Positions 21,112-29,873 of a DNA stretch of 64,000 nucleotides are shown one piece after another. The position numbers were made by a program, and so were the translations under genes. Position 1 is the first letter of the stretch; the number at the start of each line of letters is the position of its first letter. This DNA is from Sphingomonas sp. JUb134 (GTDB lineage Bacteria; Pseudomonadota; Alphaproteobacteria; Sphingomonadales; Sphingomonadaceae), in NCBI RefSeq assembly GCF_004341505.2, contig NZ_SLYP02000001.1, positions 3,310,501 to 3,374,500 on the forward strand. Direction: 5' to 3'. Under the pieces are notes generated by a model that had not been told where the DNA came from, did not search any database, and worked only from the letters and a program-made list of their open reading frames with translations.

Positions 21112-21310
21112 CCCCGCGCAGGCGAGGCCTCTACGAAACCCCTGACCGTGCTCCTGCGAAGGCAGGAGCCCAGGGCCCCAAGCACCGCAAGTCGTTGGTC
21201 TGCTTGACCCTGGATTCCTGCCCGCGCAGGAATACGGGTGTGGCCAAGGGACGGCGGTGCCAATTTCGCAGTATCCCCGCACAGGCGGGGATCCAGGGCC
21301 CAGCAGAACA
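21112..21310. repeat. Repeat-rich region with copy 2 of the 143-bp repeat, in a 397-bp gene-free stretch
   Basis: The gap 21090-21486 holds no gene. Positions 21115-21257 are the second copy of the 143-bp repeat (see 13361-13503). It is followed by another palindrome TATCCCCGC-ACAG-GCGGGGATC near 21273-21293 and a CCAGGGCCCAGCAGAACAAC phrase that also occurs, slightly changed, near 3590. The rest of the gap (21311-21486) shows nothing recognisable. Confidence 0.8.
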
Positions 21311-21486
21311 ACGGCAGCGCCCGGGAGCCTTGCCGCCGAGGACTGCGGAGCGGGACTGGCCGGGAAATTCCAGGTCATGAACCCATCAGTGAACGCCTCT
21401 AAATCGAGCGCGGAGCCGCAGGGCAGAGCGCCTCTCCCCAACCCCACCGCGATGGAGAGAGATGGAATCGGTGCTATCCTGCCCGA

Positions 21487-21969
21487 ATGAAGAATGCCCT
21501 CCGCTCCGTCGTCGCACATCCTCGTACCGCGGCGACCCTATTCAGCGCCCTCCTGATCGCGCAGTCCTGCCCTGCAGCCGCGACTTCCTGCGACAGGACA
21601 GCCATCGCCGCGATGTCAAATGAGGAGGCGGCCGAGACGATCCTCGACGGCAGCGTGCGGGTCGGATTCGGTTTCGTACGCGAAAGCGAAAGCGGGCCAG
21701 ACATTCGACGGCAGGAGGTGGACATCGTGCTACCGCTGAAAGGGCGGGCTGGGATCGTCCTTTTGGAACCTGAATCGATTAACCGGGCCAGGAAAGTGGA
21801 CGGGTTTTTTCGCTGGTTTCCGTACGGCCCGAACGAGTTTCGTCTGTTCGCCCTAGCTTCCTCGGCCGGTGGCGCCGCAGTGCCAAAGTGCCTTGCGGCA
21901 ATCATCACCTCGAAGCCCGCGCCGGACCTCTACAAGGCCATCGTCGCCGCGTCGAAAAGGCAGAAGTGA
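21487..21969 (+). CDS. Hypothetical secreted protein
   Basis: A 160-residue protein with an N-terminal export signal (hydrophobic residues about 15-31, cleavage near AAATS). The mature part contains two cysteines (in SCDRTAI and PKCLAAI) that could form a disulfide, and a short beta-rich centre (RQEVDIVLPLKGRAGIVLLEP). No family recognised. Codon use is less GC-biased than its neighbours, and it stands alone after the repeat region, so it may be a local acquisition. Confidence 0.55.
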   Translation: MKNALRSVVAHPRTAATLFSALLIAQSCPAAATSCDRTAIAAMSNEEAAETILDGSVRVGFGFVRESESGPDIRRQEVDIVLPLKGRAGIVLLEPESINRARKVDGFFRWFPYGPNEFRLFALASSAGGAAVPKCLAAIITSKPAPDLYKAIVAASKRQK

Positions 21970-22152
21970 GCCTAGAGGACGGCACCCGTCGGTCCGCCAG
22001 TCTACCGCTATTCGATTTCTGCCGCGTCTTCAGCATCCTGGCGGAGAGCGTCTCCGCCGCTAAGTTCGGACTGCCGTCGGGCATGCCCCGCCTCGGTGGG
22101 GCAAGCGCCGCACGGTACTAGGCGTCGCGCTTTCCTCCCCTATAATGACGCA

Positions 22153-22413
22153 ATGGCCAGCCTACCCGACCCAAGCTCCCCATCTTCGTCCGCCGGCGCG
22201 TCGGAGCCGTTGATCACCGGCCCCGTTCCGCCGGAGCTTCAGGAGAGCGTGGCACGTCACCAGGCCCATCTTCTGGCGCTGGTGGAGAGCCTGCGGGCCG
22301 CCGGCGTGGGGGAAGAGATCATCGAGGCGAGCGTCTCGCAGCTGCTCGACAGCTACCGTAGCGAGCTCACGGCGGCGATTCGCGCCCTGGTCCGGGAGCG
22401 GTCCGGTGACTGA
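22153..22413 (+). CDS. Small helical protein coupled to a diguanylate cyclase
   Basis: An 86-residue protein: a Pro/Ser-rich first 30 residues, then a probable helical hairpin (QESVARHQAHLLALVESLRA, then IIEASVSQLLDSYRSELTAA). No membrane segment. Its end overlaps the GTG start of the GAF-GGDEF gene by 8 bp, so the two are translationally coupled and may interact. No known family; ATG 22153 is preferred to 22096. Confidence 0.6.
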   Translation: MASLPDPSSPSSSAGASEPLITGPVPPELQESVARHQAHLLALVESLRAAGVGEEIIEASVSQLLDSYRSELTAAIRALVRERSGD

Positions 22414-23404
22414 GCCGAAGCTGGCAGACGACGAAGGCCGGCTCGCCGCACTCGGACGGTTGCAGATCCTCGAGACGCCGCCCGAGCAGCCGTTCGAGAA
22501 GATCGTCACCCTGGTGCGGACCGTCCTTGCCGTCCCGATCGCCACCGTCTCCCTCGTCGACCGGGATCGCCAGTGGTTCAAGGCGCAGCGCGGCCTGGAG
22601 GTTCAGGAAACCGCCCGGTCGATTTCGATCTGCACGTACACGATCCAGCAGGCCGAGCCGCTCATCATCGAAGACACGCATCTCGACGCGCGCTTCGCCG
22701 GAAACCCGCTGGTGCAAGGGGGTCCGCGCATCCGCAGCTACGCGGGTGTCCCGCTCCGGACGTCGGAGGGCTATAATGTGGGCTCGCTGTGCGCGATGGA
22801 CACGAAGCCGCGCCGCTTCAGCCCCGCCGACATCGCGATCCTGAGCAACTTCGCCAACATCGTCAGCGACGAGATGGAGTTGCGCCTGATTGCGAGCACG
22901 GACTTTCTGACCGGCGCCCTGAGCCGTCGGGGGTTCGAAGAACAGCTCGGCCGCGAAATCGCCCGGCACAGGCGCTATCACCGGCCGAGCTCGCTCGCGA
23001 TCGTGGACATCGATCACTTCAAGACGATCAACGACAGCTTCGGACATCCTGCGGGCGATGACGTTCTGCGACAGATGGGCCAGCTGATCGCGAAGGTGCT
23101 TCGCCCGGCCGACGTCTACGGGCGTCTGGGCGGAGAGGAGTTCGGCGTGCTCCTGCCCGAGACCGGCGCGGCAGACGCCTTCGTCGCGGCGGAACGGCTG
23201 CGCGAAGCCATCCAGAACCACCGTTTCGAGATGCCGGGAGGACACCGCATCTCGGTAACCGCCAGCGTTGGCGTCGCGGAATGTGGCGAGATGGAAGAGC
23301 CCAAGGCCTGGCTCTCCCGAGCCGACAAGCATCTGTACGAGGCAAAGACGAGCGGCCGGAATTGCACCCGCATGGCGCCGTCGGACGCATCCGCACGCGC
23401 CTGA
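22406..23404 (+). CDS. Diguanylate cyclase with N-terminal GAF domain
   Basis: A 332-residue cytosolic protein: GAF domain at about 20-160 (TLVRTVLAVPIATVSLVDRD, SYAGVPLRTSEGYNVGSLC) and GGDEF domain at about 165-325. The active site is GGEEF at 242-246, and an allosteric I-site RPAD lies at 233-236, exactly five residues upstream. It should therefore make c-di-GMP and be product-inhibited. The GAF domain presumably binds an unknown small signal. It starts with GTG inside the end of the preceding small gene. Confidence 0.9.
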   Translation: MTEPKLADDEGRLAALGRLQILETPPEQPFEKIVTLVRTVLAVPIATVSLVDRDRQWFKAQRGLEVQETARSISICTYTIQQAEPLIIEDTHLDARFAGNPLVQGGPRIRSYAGVPLRTSEGYNVGSLCAMDTKPRRFSPADIAILSNFANIVSDEMELRLIASTDFLTGALSRRGFEEQLGREIARHRRYHRPSSLAIVDIDHFKTINDSFGHPAGDDVLRQMGQLIAKVLRPADVYGRLGGEEFGVLLPETGAADAFVAAERLREAIQNHRFEMPGGHRISVTASVGVAECGEMEEPKAWLSRADKHLYEAKTSGRNCTRMAPSDASARA

Positions 23405-23419
23405 TCGCTTCGGGGCGCG

Positions 23420-23445
23420 AGGGGCGCCGGTCCCGGCGCTCCCCT
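23420..23445 (+). terminator. Hairpin after the GAF-GGDEF gene
   Basis: AGGGGCGCCG-GTCC-CGGCGC(T)CCCCT forms a 10-bp stem with one bulged T, 15 bp after the stop. There is no U-tract, so it is a possible terminator or mRNA 3' stabiliser only. The remaining gene-free stretch to 23751 (347 bp in total) shows nothing else. Confidence 0.4.
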
Positions 23446-23751
23446 GCCTCCTGGAGACGCCCTGAGCCGGAGGCGGATGGACGGCCAGCGCTGGAACACC
23501 GAGGGTGGCTGCACGGCCGTGTGTTGATCGGACCCAGCGCCGTCCAGCGCCACATTACCGCCGCGGCTGTTCAGCAGTGCGTGCCAGCAGCCGAGGACGC
23601 TCCGGGGCACCGTCGGAGTATCGCTCGGCGGCACGGCTCCTGAGTCCGGGCATTCGGCGGAGGAGGGCGGAGGTTCTCTCCTCACTGGGATAGCCGGAAA
23701 CTGGTGGAAAGCGGAACGACTGCTTCTGGATCCCAGTCGTAGGTAAGGCGA

Positions 23752-24306
23752 CTACGCTCGAACGAGCGCGAACCCCTCTTCCATCTCCATCATGTCGCCT
23801 TCATCGCGAAGTTCTCTAGACAACTCGTTGGTAAGAACCACGCCGCTGACGGTTATCCGCGACCAGTCCGGGTAGTGCTCTTGGACGTTCCAGATAGACC
23901 GGAGTATGGCCTCATGCCCGATCTCCCTGCCTTCCGGGGTGAATATCGCGCTGCCAGCATCAAGATCGGACTGCTTCTTGAACCACCGGCGATTTTCGTC
24001 ACTCTCCACGATCCAAACCGCGCCTGCTTTTTGACCTTGGAACGCGGGTTCGAAGATGATCGAGATTTCCATCCGGGCGATCTGCGCGACGGGAGGGCGG
24101 TTCGCAATGGCAGGTGTTGAGCCGGTGGAACGCCTAAATCTCTCTGCCCATTCTATGGTTGTTATAGCCAAGAGCCCAATCACTAGGCACGCGAACATCA
24201 ACTTCTCTAGCGCGGGCCCGAGTTCGATCACTCTCCAATATGAGGCGGCCAGCGCTACGGTGACCAGGAGGCTCGCCAGTCCTATCACTCGCCGAGCCGA
24301 ACCCAT
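23752..24306 (-). CDS. Hypothetical two-helix membrane protein
   Basis: A 184-residue protein with two transmembrane segments near the N-terminus (residues about 6-24 and 33-52) and a soluble C-terminal part with the phrase AGAVWIVESDENRRWFKKQ and a highly acidic tail (RDEGDMMEMEEGFALV). ATG 24306 is preferred because AAGGGG lies 6 nt upstream; the alternative ATG at 24321 lacks a ribosome-binding site. No family recognised. It is preceded by a 214-bp gap with no gene. Confidence 0.55.
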   Translation of the reverse strand: MGSARRVIGLASLLVTVALAASYWRVIELGPALEKLMFACLVIGLLAITTIEWAERFRRSTGSTPAIANRPPVAQIARMEISIIFEPAFQGQKAGAVWIVESDENRRWFKKQSDLDAGSAIFTPEGREIGHEAILRSIWNVQEHYPDWSRITVSGVVLTNELSRELRDEGDMMEMEEGFALVRA

Positions 24307-24520
24307 ACTCCGCCCCTTCATGTTGGTTGCCGCAGTATGAGCTAGCTGAATCAACGTCCGCAAGTGGCGTTTGCAGCCGTTCCGGTTTGGGTGCCGCCGG
24401 GTAAGCCTCGGGGGGTGGGGGCTCTTGACCCGAGCTGTCTCCGGCGCCTGCGAGAGCTCGGCGTACAACGCCTCCGCGTCGGATGTTTGAACGGAAGGCA
24501 GACGTGATCCGCCCCCGGCG

Positions 24521-24829
24521 CTAGCGGAGGAGAAAGAACACCACCACAAGCACGAGAGCCAAGCCTGCTATCACGCGCTCGAAGGGGAGCGACACACCCT
24601 CTCGCCTCCCCTTCGACGGAGGTACGCCGCCACCATTGCGCCGCTGCAGGTCTTGCCGATGCATCTCTGCAAGGAGGATCCCGGGATCACCGTGCGGCTC
24701 CCTCCGGCCCGGCGATCCGTAAAGCAGAGGCACCTCCGTCAGGAGATCCTTCTCCAGACCCTCCGCCGCTTCCTTTCGCCTCTTCAGATCCGCGGCGAAA
24801 TCCTCCGGGTTCTCGAACGATCCGTTCAT
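24521..24829 (-). CDS. Small tail-anchored protein
   Basis: A 102-residue protein: a charged N-terminal half (NPEDFAADLKRRKEAAEGLE), a Gly/Pro linker, and a single C-terminal hydrophobic helix (VIAGLALVLVVVFFLLR) that ends the protein, the topology of a tail-anchored membrane protein. It lies 20 bp downstream of the EAL gene on the same strand, so it is probably co-transcribed. No family recognised. The long overlapping frame to 25399 is a shadow of the EAL gene. Confidence 0.6.
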   Translation of the reverse strand: MNGSFENPEDFAADLKRRKEAAEGLEKDLLTEVPLLYGSPGRREPHGDPGILLAEMHRQDLQRRNGGGVPPSKGRREGVSLPFERVIAGLALVLVVVFFLLR

Positions 24830-24849
24830 GAGGTCTTGGCCCCCTGCCC

Positions 24850-25608
24850 TCAGGCCAGCACCGGATCCGGCAGCGCCTCGAACGCCGGCTTCGCCAGCAG
24901 ATAGCCCTGCACCAGCTCGATGCCGAGCGCGCGCACCGCGTCCAGCTCGCCGCGCGTCTCGATCCCCTCGGCGATCACCGTCACGCCCAGCCTGCGGCAC
25001 AGCCCCACCATCGCGTCCACGATCACCCGGCGCGGCTCGCTCGCGTCCAGGCCGCGCAGCAGCGCCATGTCGAGCTTGATGACGTCGGGCTGGAACCGCG
25101 CGAGCAGCCCGAGCCCGGCATAGCCCGCGCCGAAATCGTCCAGCGCGGTCGTGAACCCCATCTCGCGATAGCTTTCGACGATATCCAGCACATGCGCCGG
25201 ATCGGCCATCTTCTCGTCCTCGGTGAACTCGAACATCAGCCGGTCGGTCGGAAGGCCGGTCGCCTGCGCGGTCCGCAGCGTCAGCTGGATGCAGGCCTTG
25301 GGCGAATAGACGGCGTTCGGCAGGAAGTTGATCGACAGCCGCGCCCCCGTCTCCAGCAGGCCAGCCGCCACTGCACCCTCGATCGCCGCCACCCGGCACT
25401 GCTGGTCAAAGGCATAGCGGTTCTCCGGCGTCACCCGCGCCAGCACGCTCGCAGCGGACTCCCCCTCGGCCCCGCGCACCAGCGCCTCATAGGCCCAGGG
25501 GCGCCCCGTGCGCAGGTCGACGATCGGCTGGAATGCCATCGAGATGGGAAAATCGAGCGCCCGTCCGTCGCGGCAGGCACCGCATCCGCGGGAAGGCGTA
25601 TCGGTCAT
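24850..25608 (-). CDS. EAL-domain c-di-GMP phosphodiesterase
   Basis: A 252-residue, single-domain EAL protein with a short Cys-containing start (CGACRDG). The catalytic set appears complete: YEALVRG (EAL), SINFLPN, MFEFTED, DDFGAGY, VIKLDM, VIAEGIET and VQGYLL. It should hydrolyse c-di-GMP to pGpG, opposing the three GGDEF proteins in this window. It follows the ScfR-like regulator by 40 bp and precedes the tail-anchored small protein by 20 bp. Confidence 0.9.
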   Translation of the reverse strand: MTDTPSRGCGACRDGRALDFPISMAFQPIVDLRTGRPWAYEALVRGAEGESAASVLARVTPENRYAFDQQCRVAAIEGAVAAGLLETGARLSINFLPNAVYSPKACIQLTLRTAQATGLPTDRLMFEFTEDEKMADPAHVLDIVESYREMGFTTALDDFGAGYAGLGLLARFQPDVIKLDMALLRGLDASEPRRVIVDAMVGLCRRLGVTVIAEGIETRGELDAVRALGIELVQGYLLAKPAFEALPDPVLA

Positions 25609-25648
25609 GCATCCCCAATAGCATCAAAGTGTTAGCAACTTGTGTCGG

Positions 25649-27043
25649 TCAGTCCCCGGCAAAGGCGAAGGGCGTCACCCCGCCCTCGCGCTCCTGGACC
25701 AGCAGCGCGTGTCCCGCCGGCGGCGCCGAGCGCTGGCCGCAGTCGCGCCGCGTGCAGGCGCGACAGCCAAGGCCGATGCCCACCGCCTCGCCGCCCAGCT
25801 CGGTGCCCCGCGCCGCCGCCCAGCCGCGCGCCTGGTCGGTCCCCAGCAGCAGCGCGATCGCATAGCGCGCGCGCACCCCCGCCACCTCGCCCACCGCCGG
25901 GTGGACGACGTGCGCCCAGCTGAACCAGCGGCTGCCGTCCTCCAGCTCGACCAGCTGGGTCACCGCCGCATCGGTGCGGGCGAACGCCTCGAACGCGCTC
26001 CACAGCGGGCAGAGCCCGGCGGCGTCCGCCACCGGCGATCCGCTCATCCCGGCAAAGCGCTTCGACACCTGCCCGGCCCGATCGATCCGCAAGAGGCAAA
26101 AGGCGAGCCCCCGTGCGCCCACCCGGCCCAGCGTGGTCAGCCGATGCGCCACCTGCTCGAACGACGTGCCAAACCGCCGCGCGAGCAGCGGCACGTCATA
26201 GCCGGTCGCCTCGCACGCGCGCAGGAATCGGGCGTAGGGCATGGTCACGGCCGCCGCGAAATAGCCCAGCAGGTGGCGGCGATAGAGCCGCTCCGCCGCC
26301 CGATCGGTAAAGCCGGCGCCGCGCACCAGCGCCTCCACCGGCACCCGCGCCTCGCCCTGCCCGATCTGCCGCGCGAGCAGCTGCAGGCGCTGCGCCGGCC
26401 CCAGCAGCTCCGACAGCTGCAACTGCCGCGCGTGAAGGTCCAGGCGATAGAGCCGGTCGGGCAGCACCTCGGCCGGCAGCACCCGCACCGAAAGCTGGTG
26501 GCGCACCCGCAGCCGCTCGGCGAGCGCGGCGCCAAGGTCCGCTGCCGACTGCCGCAGCTCGTCGGCCACGCCCTCGGCGAGTTCGTCCAGTTCGGCGAAA
26601 TGGTTGCGCCACCGCTCCACTTCGCGCCGCACCAGCACCTGCGGGTCGTCCGCGGCAGGTGCGGCTCCGGGGGCACCCGCCGCGCCGCCCAGCCGGTCGA
26701 ACACGCGCGCGAACGCCTCCGCCCCGCCAGGCGCGCTCGCCAGCCACTCGGCGACTTCATGGCGGTCGATCTCCAGGTCCGCGAACATCGGGTCAGCCAG
26801 CCGCCGCCGCAGCGCATCCACCCCGCCCGCCGGCTCGCCGCTGGTCAGCGTGCGCGGATCGAAGTCGAACCGCTCGGCCAGCCGCACCAGCAATGCCGCC
26901 GACAAGGGACGCTGGTTGCGCTCCACGAGGTTGAGGTAGCTGGGCGAAATGCCGAGCAGTTCGGCCATCGCCGCCTGGGTGAGCCCAGCCTGCCGCCGCA
27001 CCCGACGGACCGCATGTCCCGCCAGCAGCTTGCGCTCCGCCAT
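25649..27043 (-). CDS. XRE-family transcriptional regulator, ScfR/RamB-like
   Basis: A 464-residue protein. It has an N-terminal HTH (residues about 8-62, RRQAGLTQAAMAELLGISPS, YLNLVERNQRPLS), then an IrrE/ImmA-like region without a visible HExxH motif, and a C-terminal domain ending in a cysteine cluster (GCRACTRRDC). This architecture is that of short-chain acyl-CoA-responsive regulators controlling the glyoxylate or methylcitrate pathway (RamB/PrpC regulator/ScfR). ATG 27043 starts the HTH; the extension to 27211 is not conserved-looking. A palindrome lies 23 bp upstream of the start. Confidence 0.85.
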   Translation of the reverse strand: MAERKLLAGHAVRRVRRQAGLTQAAMAELLGISPSYLNLVERNQRPLSAALLVRLAERFDFDPRTLTSGEPAGGVDALRRRLADPMFADLEIDRHEVAEWLASAPGGAEAFARVFDRLGGAAGAPGAAPAADDPQVLVRREVERWRNHFAELDELAEGVADELRQSAADLGAALAERLRVRHQLSVRVLPAEVLPDRLYRLDLHARQLQLSELLGPAQRLQLLARQIGQGEARVPVEALVRGAGFTDRAAERLYRRHLLGYFAAAVTMPYARFLRACEATGYDVPLLARRFGTSFEQVAHRLTTLGRVGARGLAFCLLRIDRAGQVSKRFAGMSGSPVADAAGLCPLWSAFEAFARTDAAVTQLVELEDGSRWFSWAHVVHPAVGEVAGVRARYAIALLLGTDQARGWAAARGTELGGEAVGIGLGCRACTRRDCGQRSAPPAGHALLVQEREGGVTPFAFAGD

Positions 27044-27065
27044 CCCACTCCTTCCCGGCATCGTC

Positions 27066-27080
27066 TGTGAAGACTTTACA
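27066..27080 (-). promoter_or_regulatory. Palindromic operator candidate upstream of the XRE regulator
   Basis: TGTGAAGACTTTACA reads as the inverted repeat TGTnAAGnCTTnACA, 23 bp upstream of the regulator's ATG. A matching half-site TGTAAAG occurs at 27195-27201. The position suggests autoregulation; the binding protein is inferred. Confidence 0.45.
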
Positions 27081-27194
27081 GCATCACTGCTTCCGGGGCG
27101 AGCGTTTCCACTCCATGACCCCTTTTGTAGCGCGCGCGTGCTTCTGAAAGGCGCAGTCGTAGGGCAAGGAAGTCCGGCAACTTCAGGGTGCAGC

Positions 27195-27338
27195 TGTAAA
27201 GGACATGACAAGGTCGTGTCGCCGGCAGCGGACCTTGCCGTCCGGCACCCCGATCACCGTCTCGGCCGGGCCTAGAGCCCCGCCCACCCGTTCCTGGGGA
27301 GGAAAGGTGCCCGCCGGAGTCTCTCCGGCGGGCATTTT
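27195..27338 (+). ncRNA. Candidate structured small RNA ending in an intrinsic terminator
   Basis: This lies in the 493-bp gene-free stretch 27044-27536. An 8-bp stem GACATGAC-AAG-GTCGTGTC (27202-27220, one G-U pair) and a second GC-rich hairpin around 27222-27247 precede a perfect terminator: 11-bp stem GCCCGCCGGAG-TCT-CTCCGGCGGGC at 27309-27333 followed by ATTTTC. No convincing ORF uses this terminator on the plus strand. The 5' end and promoter are guesses, so the transcript could begin further upstream. Confidence 0.35.
27309..27338 (+). terminator. Intrinsic terminator in the regulator-maeB gap
   Basis: A perfect 11-bp stem, 3-nt loop and a T-run on the plus strand. The minus strand lacks an equal T-run, so it should stop a plus-strand transcript, although no plus-strand gene is obvious upstream. 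Confidence 0.7.
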
Positions 27339-27429
27339 CATGTGTGAGGCGCGGCATGGCAGCCGCGTATCCCTGGGGCAGGAAGGCACCCAAGGCTCAG
27401 CAGAGCAACCTAGGCCACGCTTCAACAAC

Positions 27430-27455
27430 CCTGGGCTCCTGCCTACAGGAGCACG
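27430..27455. repeat. REP-like hairpin copy
   Basis: CCCTGGGCTCCTG-CCTA-CAGGAGCACGA: the same core and flanks as the hairpins near 3.6, 13.4, 21.1 and 39.9 kb, with a slightly shortened stem (27436-27453). It lies downstream of maeB's end, which reads towards it. Confidence 0.7.
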
Positions 27456-27536
27456 ACGAAGGGCAACGTGAGCGACCTGGCGCAGCCCCGCCATCAGCGG
27501 GAGGAGCCGCGCAACCGCGGCCCCTCCCCCGAAGGA

Positions 27537-29801
27537 TCAGCCGTCGACCATGCCGCCGGCCGCCAGCACCGCCAGCGTCACCAGCTCGCTCGCGGTCGAC
27601 GTCATCGGCGCGATCTGCACCGGCTTTTCCATGCCGATCAGCATCGGGCCGATCATGTCGTCGCCGCCCAGTTCGCGCAGCAGCTTGGCCGAGATGTTGG
27701 CCGACTGCAGACCCGGCATGATCAGCACGTTGGCCGGGCCCGACAGGCGCGCGAACGGATAGTTCGCCAGCTGGCGCGGGTTGAGCGCGACGTCGGGCGT
27801 CATCTCGCCCTCATATTCGAAGCTCACCTCGCGCTTGTCGAGCACGCCGACGGCCCCGCGAAGCTGCTCCAGCCACTTGCCCTCGGGGTTGCCGAAGTTG
27901 GCGTAGCTCAGGAACGCGACCCGCGGCTCGTGGCCCATGCGACGCGCGACCTGCGCGGTCGCTTCGGCGATGTCGGCCAGCTCCTCGGAGTTCGGACGCT
28001 CGTTGACCGTCGTGTCGGCGATGAACACCGTGTGGCTCTGCCCCACCAGCACGTGGATGCCGAACGGCGTGCGGCCTTCCTTGGGATCGATCACGCGGCG
28101 CAGCTCGCGGATCGTCTGCGCATAGGTGCGCGTGACGCCCGTGATCATCGCATCGCCCTCGCCCAGCTGCAGCAGCAGTGCGCCGAAGATGTTGCGATCC
28201 TGGTTCACCATCCGCTCGCAATCGCGACGCAGATAGCCGCGGCGCTGGAGGCGCGCGTAGAGGAAGTCGACCATCTGCGGCACCAGCGGCGAATGGCGGC
28301 TGTTGTGGACTTCGTAGGTCTCCGGGTCCGTGACACCCAGCGCGCGCAGGCGATCGTACACGTCGTCGCGGCCCACCAGCACCGGCGTGCCATAACCGCC
28401 CTCGCGGAAGTTGATCGCGGCGCGCAGCACCACCTCTTCCTCGCCCTCGGCAAAGATGACGCGCTTCGGGTGCGCCTTGGCGCCCTCATAGGCGAGGCTG
28501 AGCACCGAGGTGGTCGGATTGAGCCGGCCGCGCAGCGTGTGGCGATAGGCGTCCATGTCCAGGATCGGCTTGGTCGCCACGCCCGACTCCATCGCCGCCT
28601 GGGCGACGGCGGCGGGCACCAGCTCCATCAGCCGCGGATCGAACGGCGCCGGGATGATGTATTCCGGGCCGAAGCTGTGCTTGACGCCATAGGCGGCCGC
28701 GACTTCCTCGGGCACCTGCTGGCGCGCGAGCTTGGCGATCGCCTTTGCGGCGGCGACCTTCATCGCGTCGTTGATCGTGGTCGCGCGCACGTCGAGCGCG
28801 CCGCGGAAGATGAACGGGAAGCCCAGCACGTTGTTGACCTGGTTCGGATAGTCCGAACGGCCGGTGGCGATGATCACGTCCGGGCGCGCGGCCTTGGCCT
28901 CGGGCGGGGTGATCTCCGGATCCGGGTTCGCCATCGCGAACACGATCGGGTTCGGCGCCATCTTCTTGAGCAGCTCGGCCGGCAGTGCGTTCGCCGCCGA
29001 CAGCCCCATGAACACGTCGGCGCCGTCCAGCGCCTCGGCGAGCGTGCGCTTGTCGGTGGCGACGGCATGCGCCGACTTCCACTGGTTCATGCCGGCTTCG
29101 CGGCCCTGGTAGAGCACGCCGTCCAGGTCGACCATCAGCAGGTTTTCCTGCTTGACGCCCATCACCTTCACCAGGTCTGCGCAGGCGAGTGCGGCCGCAC
29201 CCGCGCCGTTCATCACCACCTTGGTCTCGGCGATGTCGCGCTTGGTCAGGTACAGCGCGTTGATCAGGCCAGCGGCGGCGATGATGGCGGTGCCGTGCTG
29301 GTCGTCATGGAACACCGGGATGTTCATGCGTTCGCGCAGGGTCTGCTCGATGATGAAGCATTCCGGGGACTTGATGTCCTCCAGGTTGATGCCGCCAAAG
29401 GTCGGCTCCATCAGCTCGACCGCGTCGATGAAGCGATCGACGTCCTCGGTCTTCAGCTCGATGTCGATCGAATCGACGTCGGCGAAGCGCTTGAACAGCA
29501 CCGACTTGCCTTCCATCACCGGCTTGGACGCGAGCGCGCCCAGGTTGCCGAGGCCAAGGATCGCGGTGCCGTTGGAGATCACCGCGACCAGGTTGCCCTT
29601 GGCGGTATAGTCATAGGCGGTGGCAGGGTCGGCCGCGATCGCGCGCACCGGCACGGCGACGCCCGGCGAATAGGCGAGCGCCAAGTCGCGCTGCGTCGAC
29701 ATCGGCTTCGACGCGATGATCTCGATCTTTCCCGGGCGCCCCTCCGAATGGAACAGCAGCGCCTCGCGCTCGGAGAATTGGACGTTCGATTCTTCTGCCA
29801 T
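27537..29801 (-). CDS. maeB: NADP-dependent malic enzyme (malic + phosphotransacetylase-like domains)
   Basis: A 754-residue enzyme. The N-terminal malic enzyme part has ALAYSPGVAVPVRAI, FHDDQHGTAIIAAAGLINAL and the nucleotide-binding VVMNGAGAAALACADL. The C-terminal roughly 320 residues are a phosphotransacetylase-like domain (VIFAEGEEEVVLRAA to the end). This is the MaeB layout, in which the PTA part is thought to be regulatory. It decarboxylates malate to pyruvate and yields NADPH. ATG 29801 is 72 bp from divergent mutS. Confidence 0.95.
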   Translation of the reverse strand: MAEESNVQFSEREALLFHSEGRPGKIEIIASKPMSTQRDLALAYSPGVAVPVRAIAADPATAYDYTAKGNLVAVISNGTAILGLGNLGALASKPVMEGKSVLFKRFADVDSIDIELKTEDVDRFIDAVELMEPTFGGINLEDIKSPECFIIEQTLRERMNIPVFHDDQHGTAIIAAAGLINALYLTKRDIAETKVVMNGAGAAALACADLVKVMGVKQENLLMVDLDGVLYQGREAGMNQWKSAHAVATDKRTLAEALDGADVFMGLSAANALPAELLKKMAPNPIVFAMANPDPEITPPEAKAARPDVIIATGRSDYPNQVNNVLGFPFIFRGALDVRATTINDAMKVAAAKAIAKLARQQVPEEVAAAYGVKHSFGPEYIIPAPFDPRLMELVPAAVAQAAMESGVATKPILDMDAYRHTLRGRLNPTTSVLSLAYEGAKAHPKRVIFAEGEEEVVLRAAINFREGGYGTPVLVGRDDVYDRLRALGVTDPETYEVHNSRHSPLVPQMVDFLYARLQRRGYLRRDCERMVNQDRNIFGALLLQLGEGDAMITGVTRTYAQTIRELRRVIDPKEGRTPFGIHVLVGQSHTVFIADTTVNERPNSEELADIAEATAQVARRMGHEPRVAFLSYANFGNPEGKWLEQLRGAVGVLDKREVSFEYEGEMTPDVALNPRQLANYPFARLSGPANVLIMPGLQSANISAKLLRELGGDDMIGPMLIGMEKPVQIAPMTSTASELVTLAVLAAGGMVDG

Positions 29802-29873
29802 CTGCAACCTTCCCGCACTGATGGCTCTGCCCTTAGGACGCATCCTCGCCTCCGTCACCCCACCGCAGCGGGC

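Noticed and set aside
27205..27471. 88-residue open frame on the plus strand after the XRE regulator
   Set aside because: It would run through a perfect intrinsic terminator and a REP hairpin and has no ribosome-binding site or family likeness.
27468..29873. Extension of the mutS frame over about 800 codons antisense to maeB
   Set aside because: His/Arg/Asp-rich shadow protein; maeB on the other strand is fully conserved. Only the part from about 29874 is mutS.
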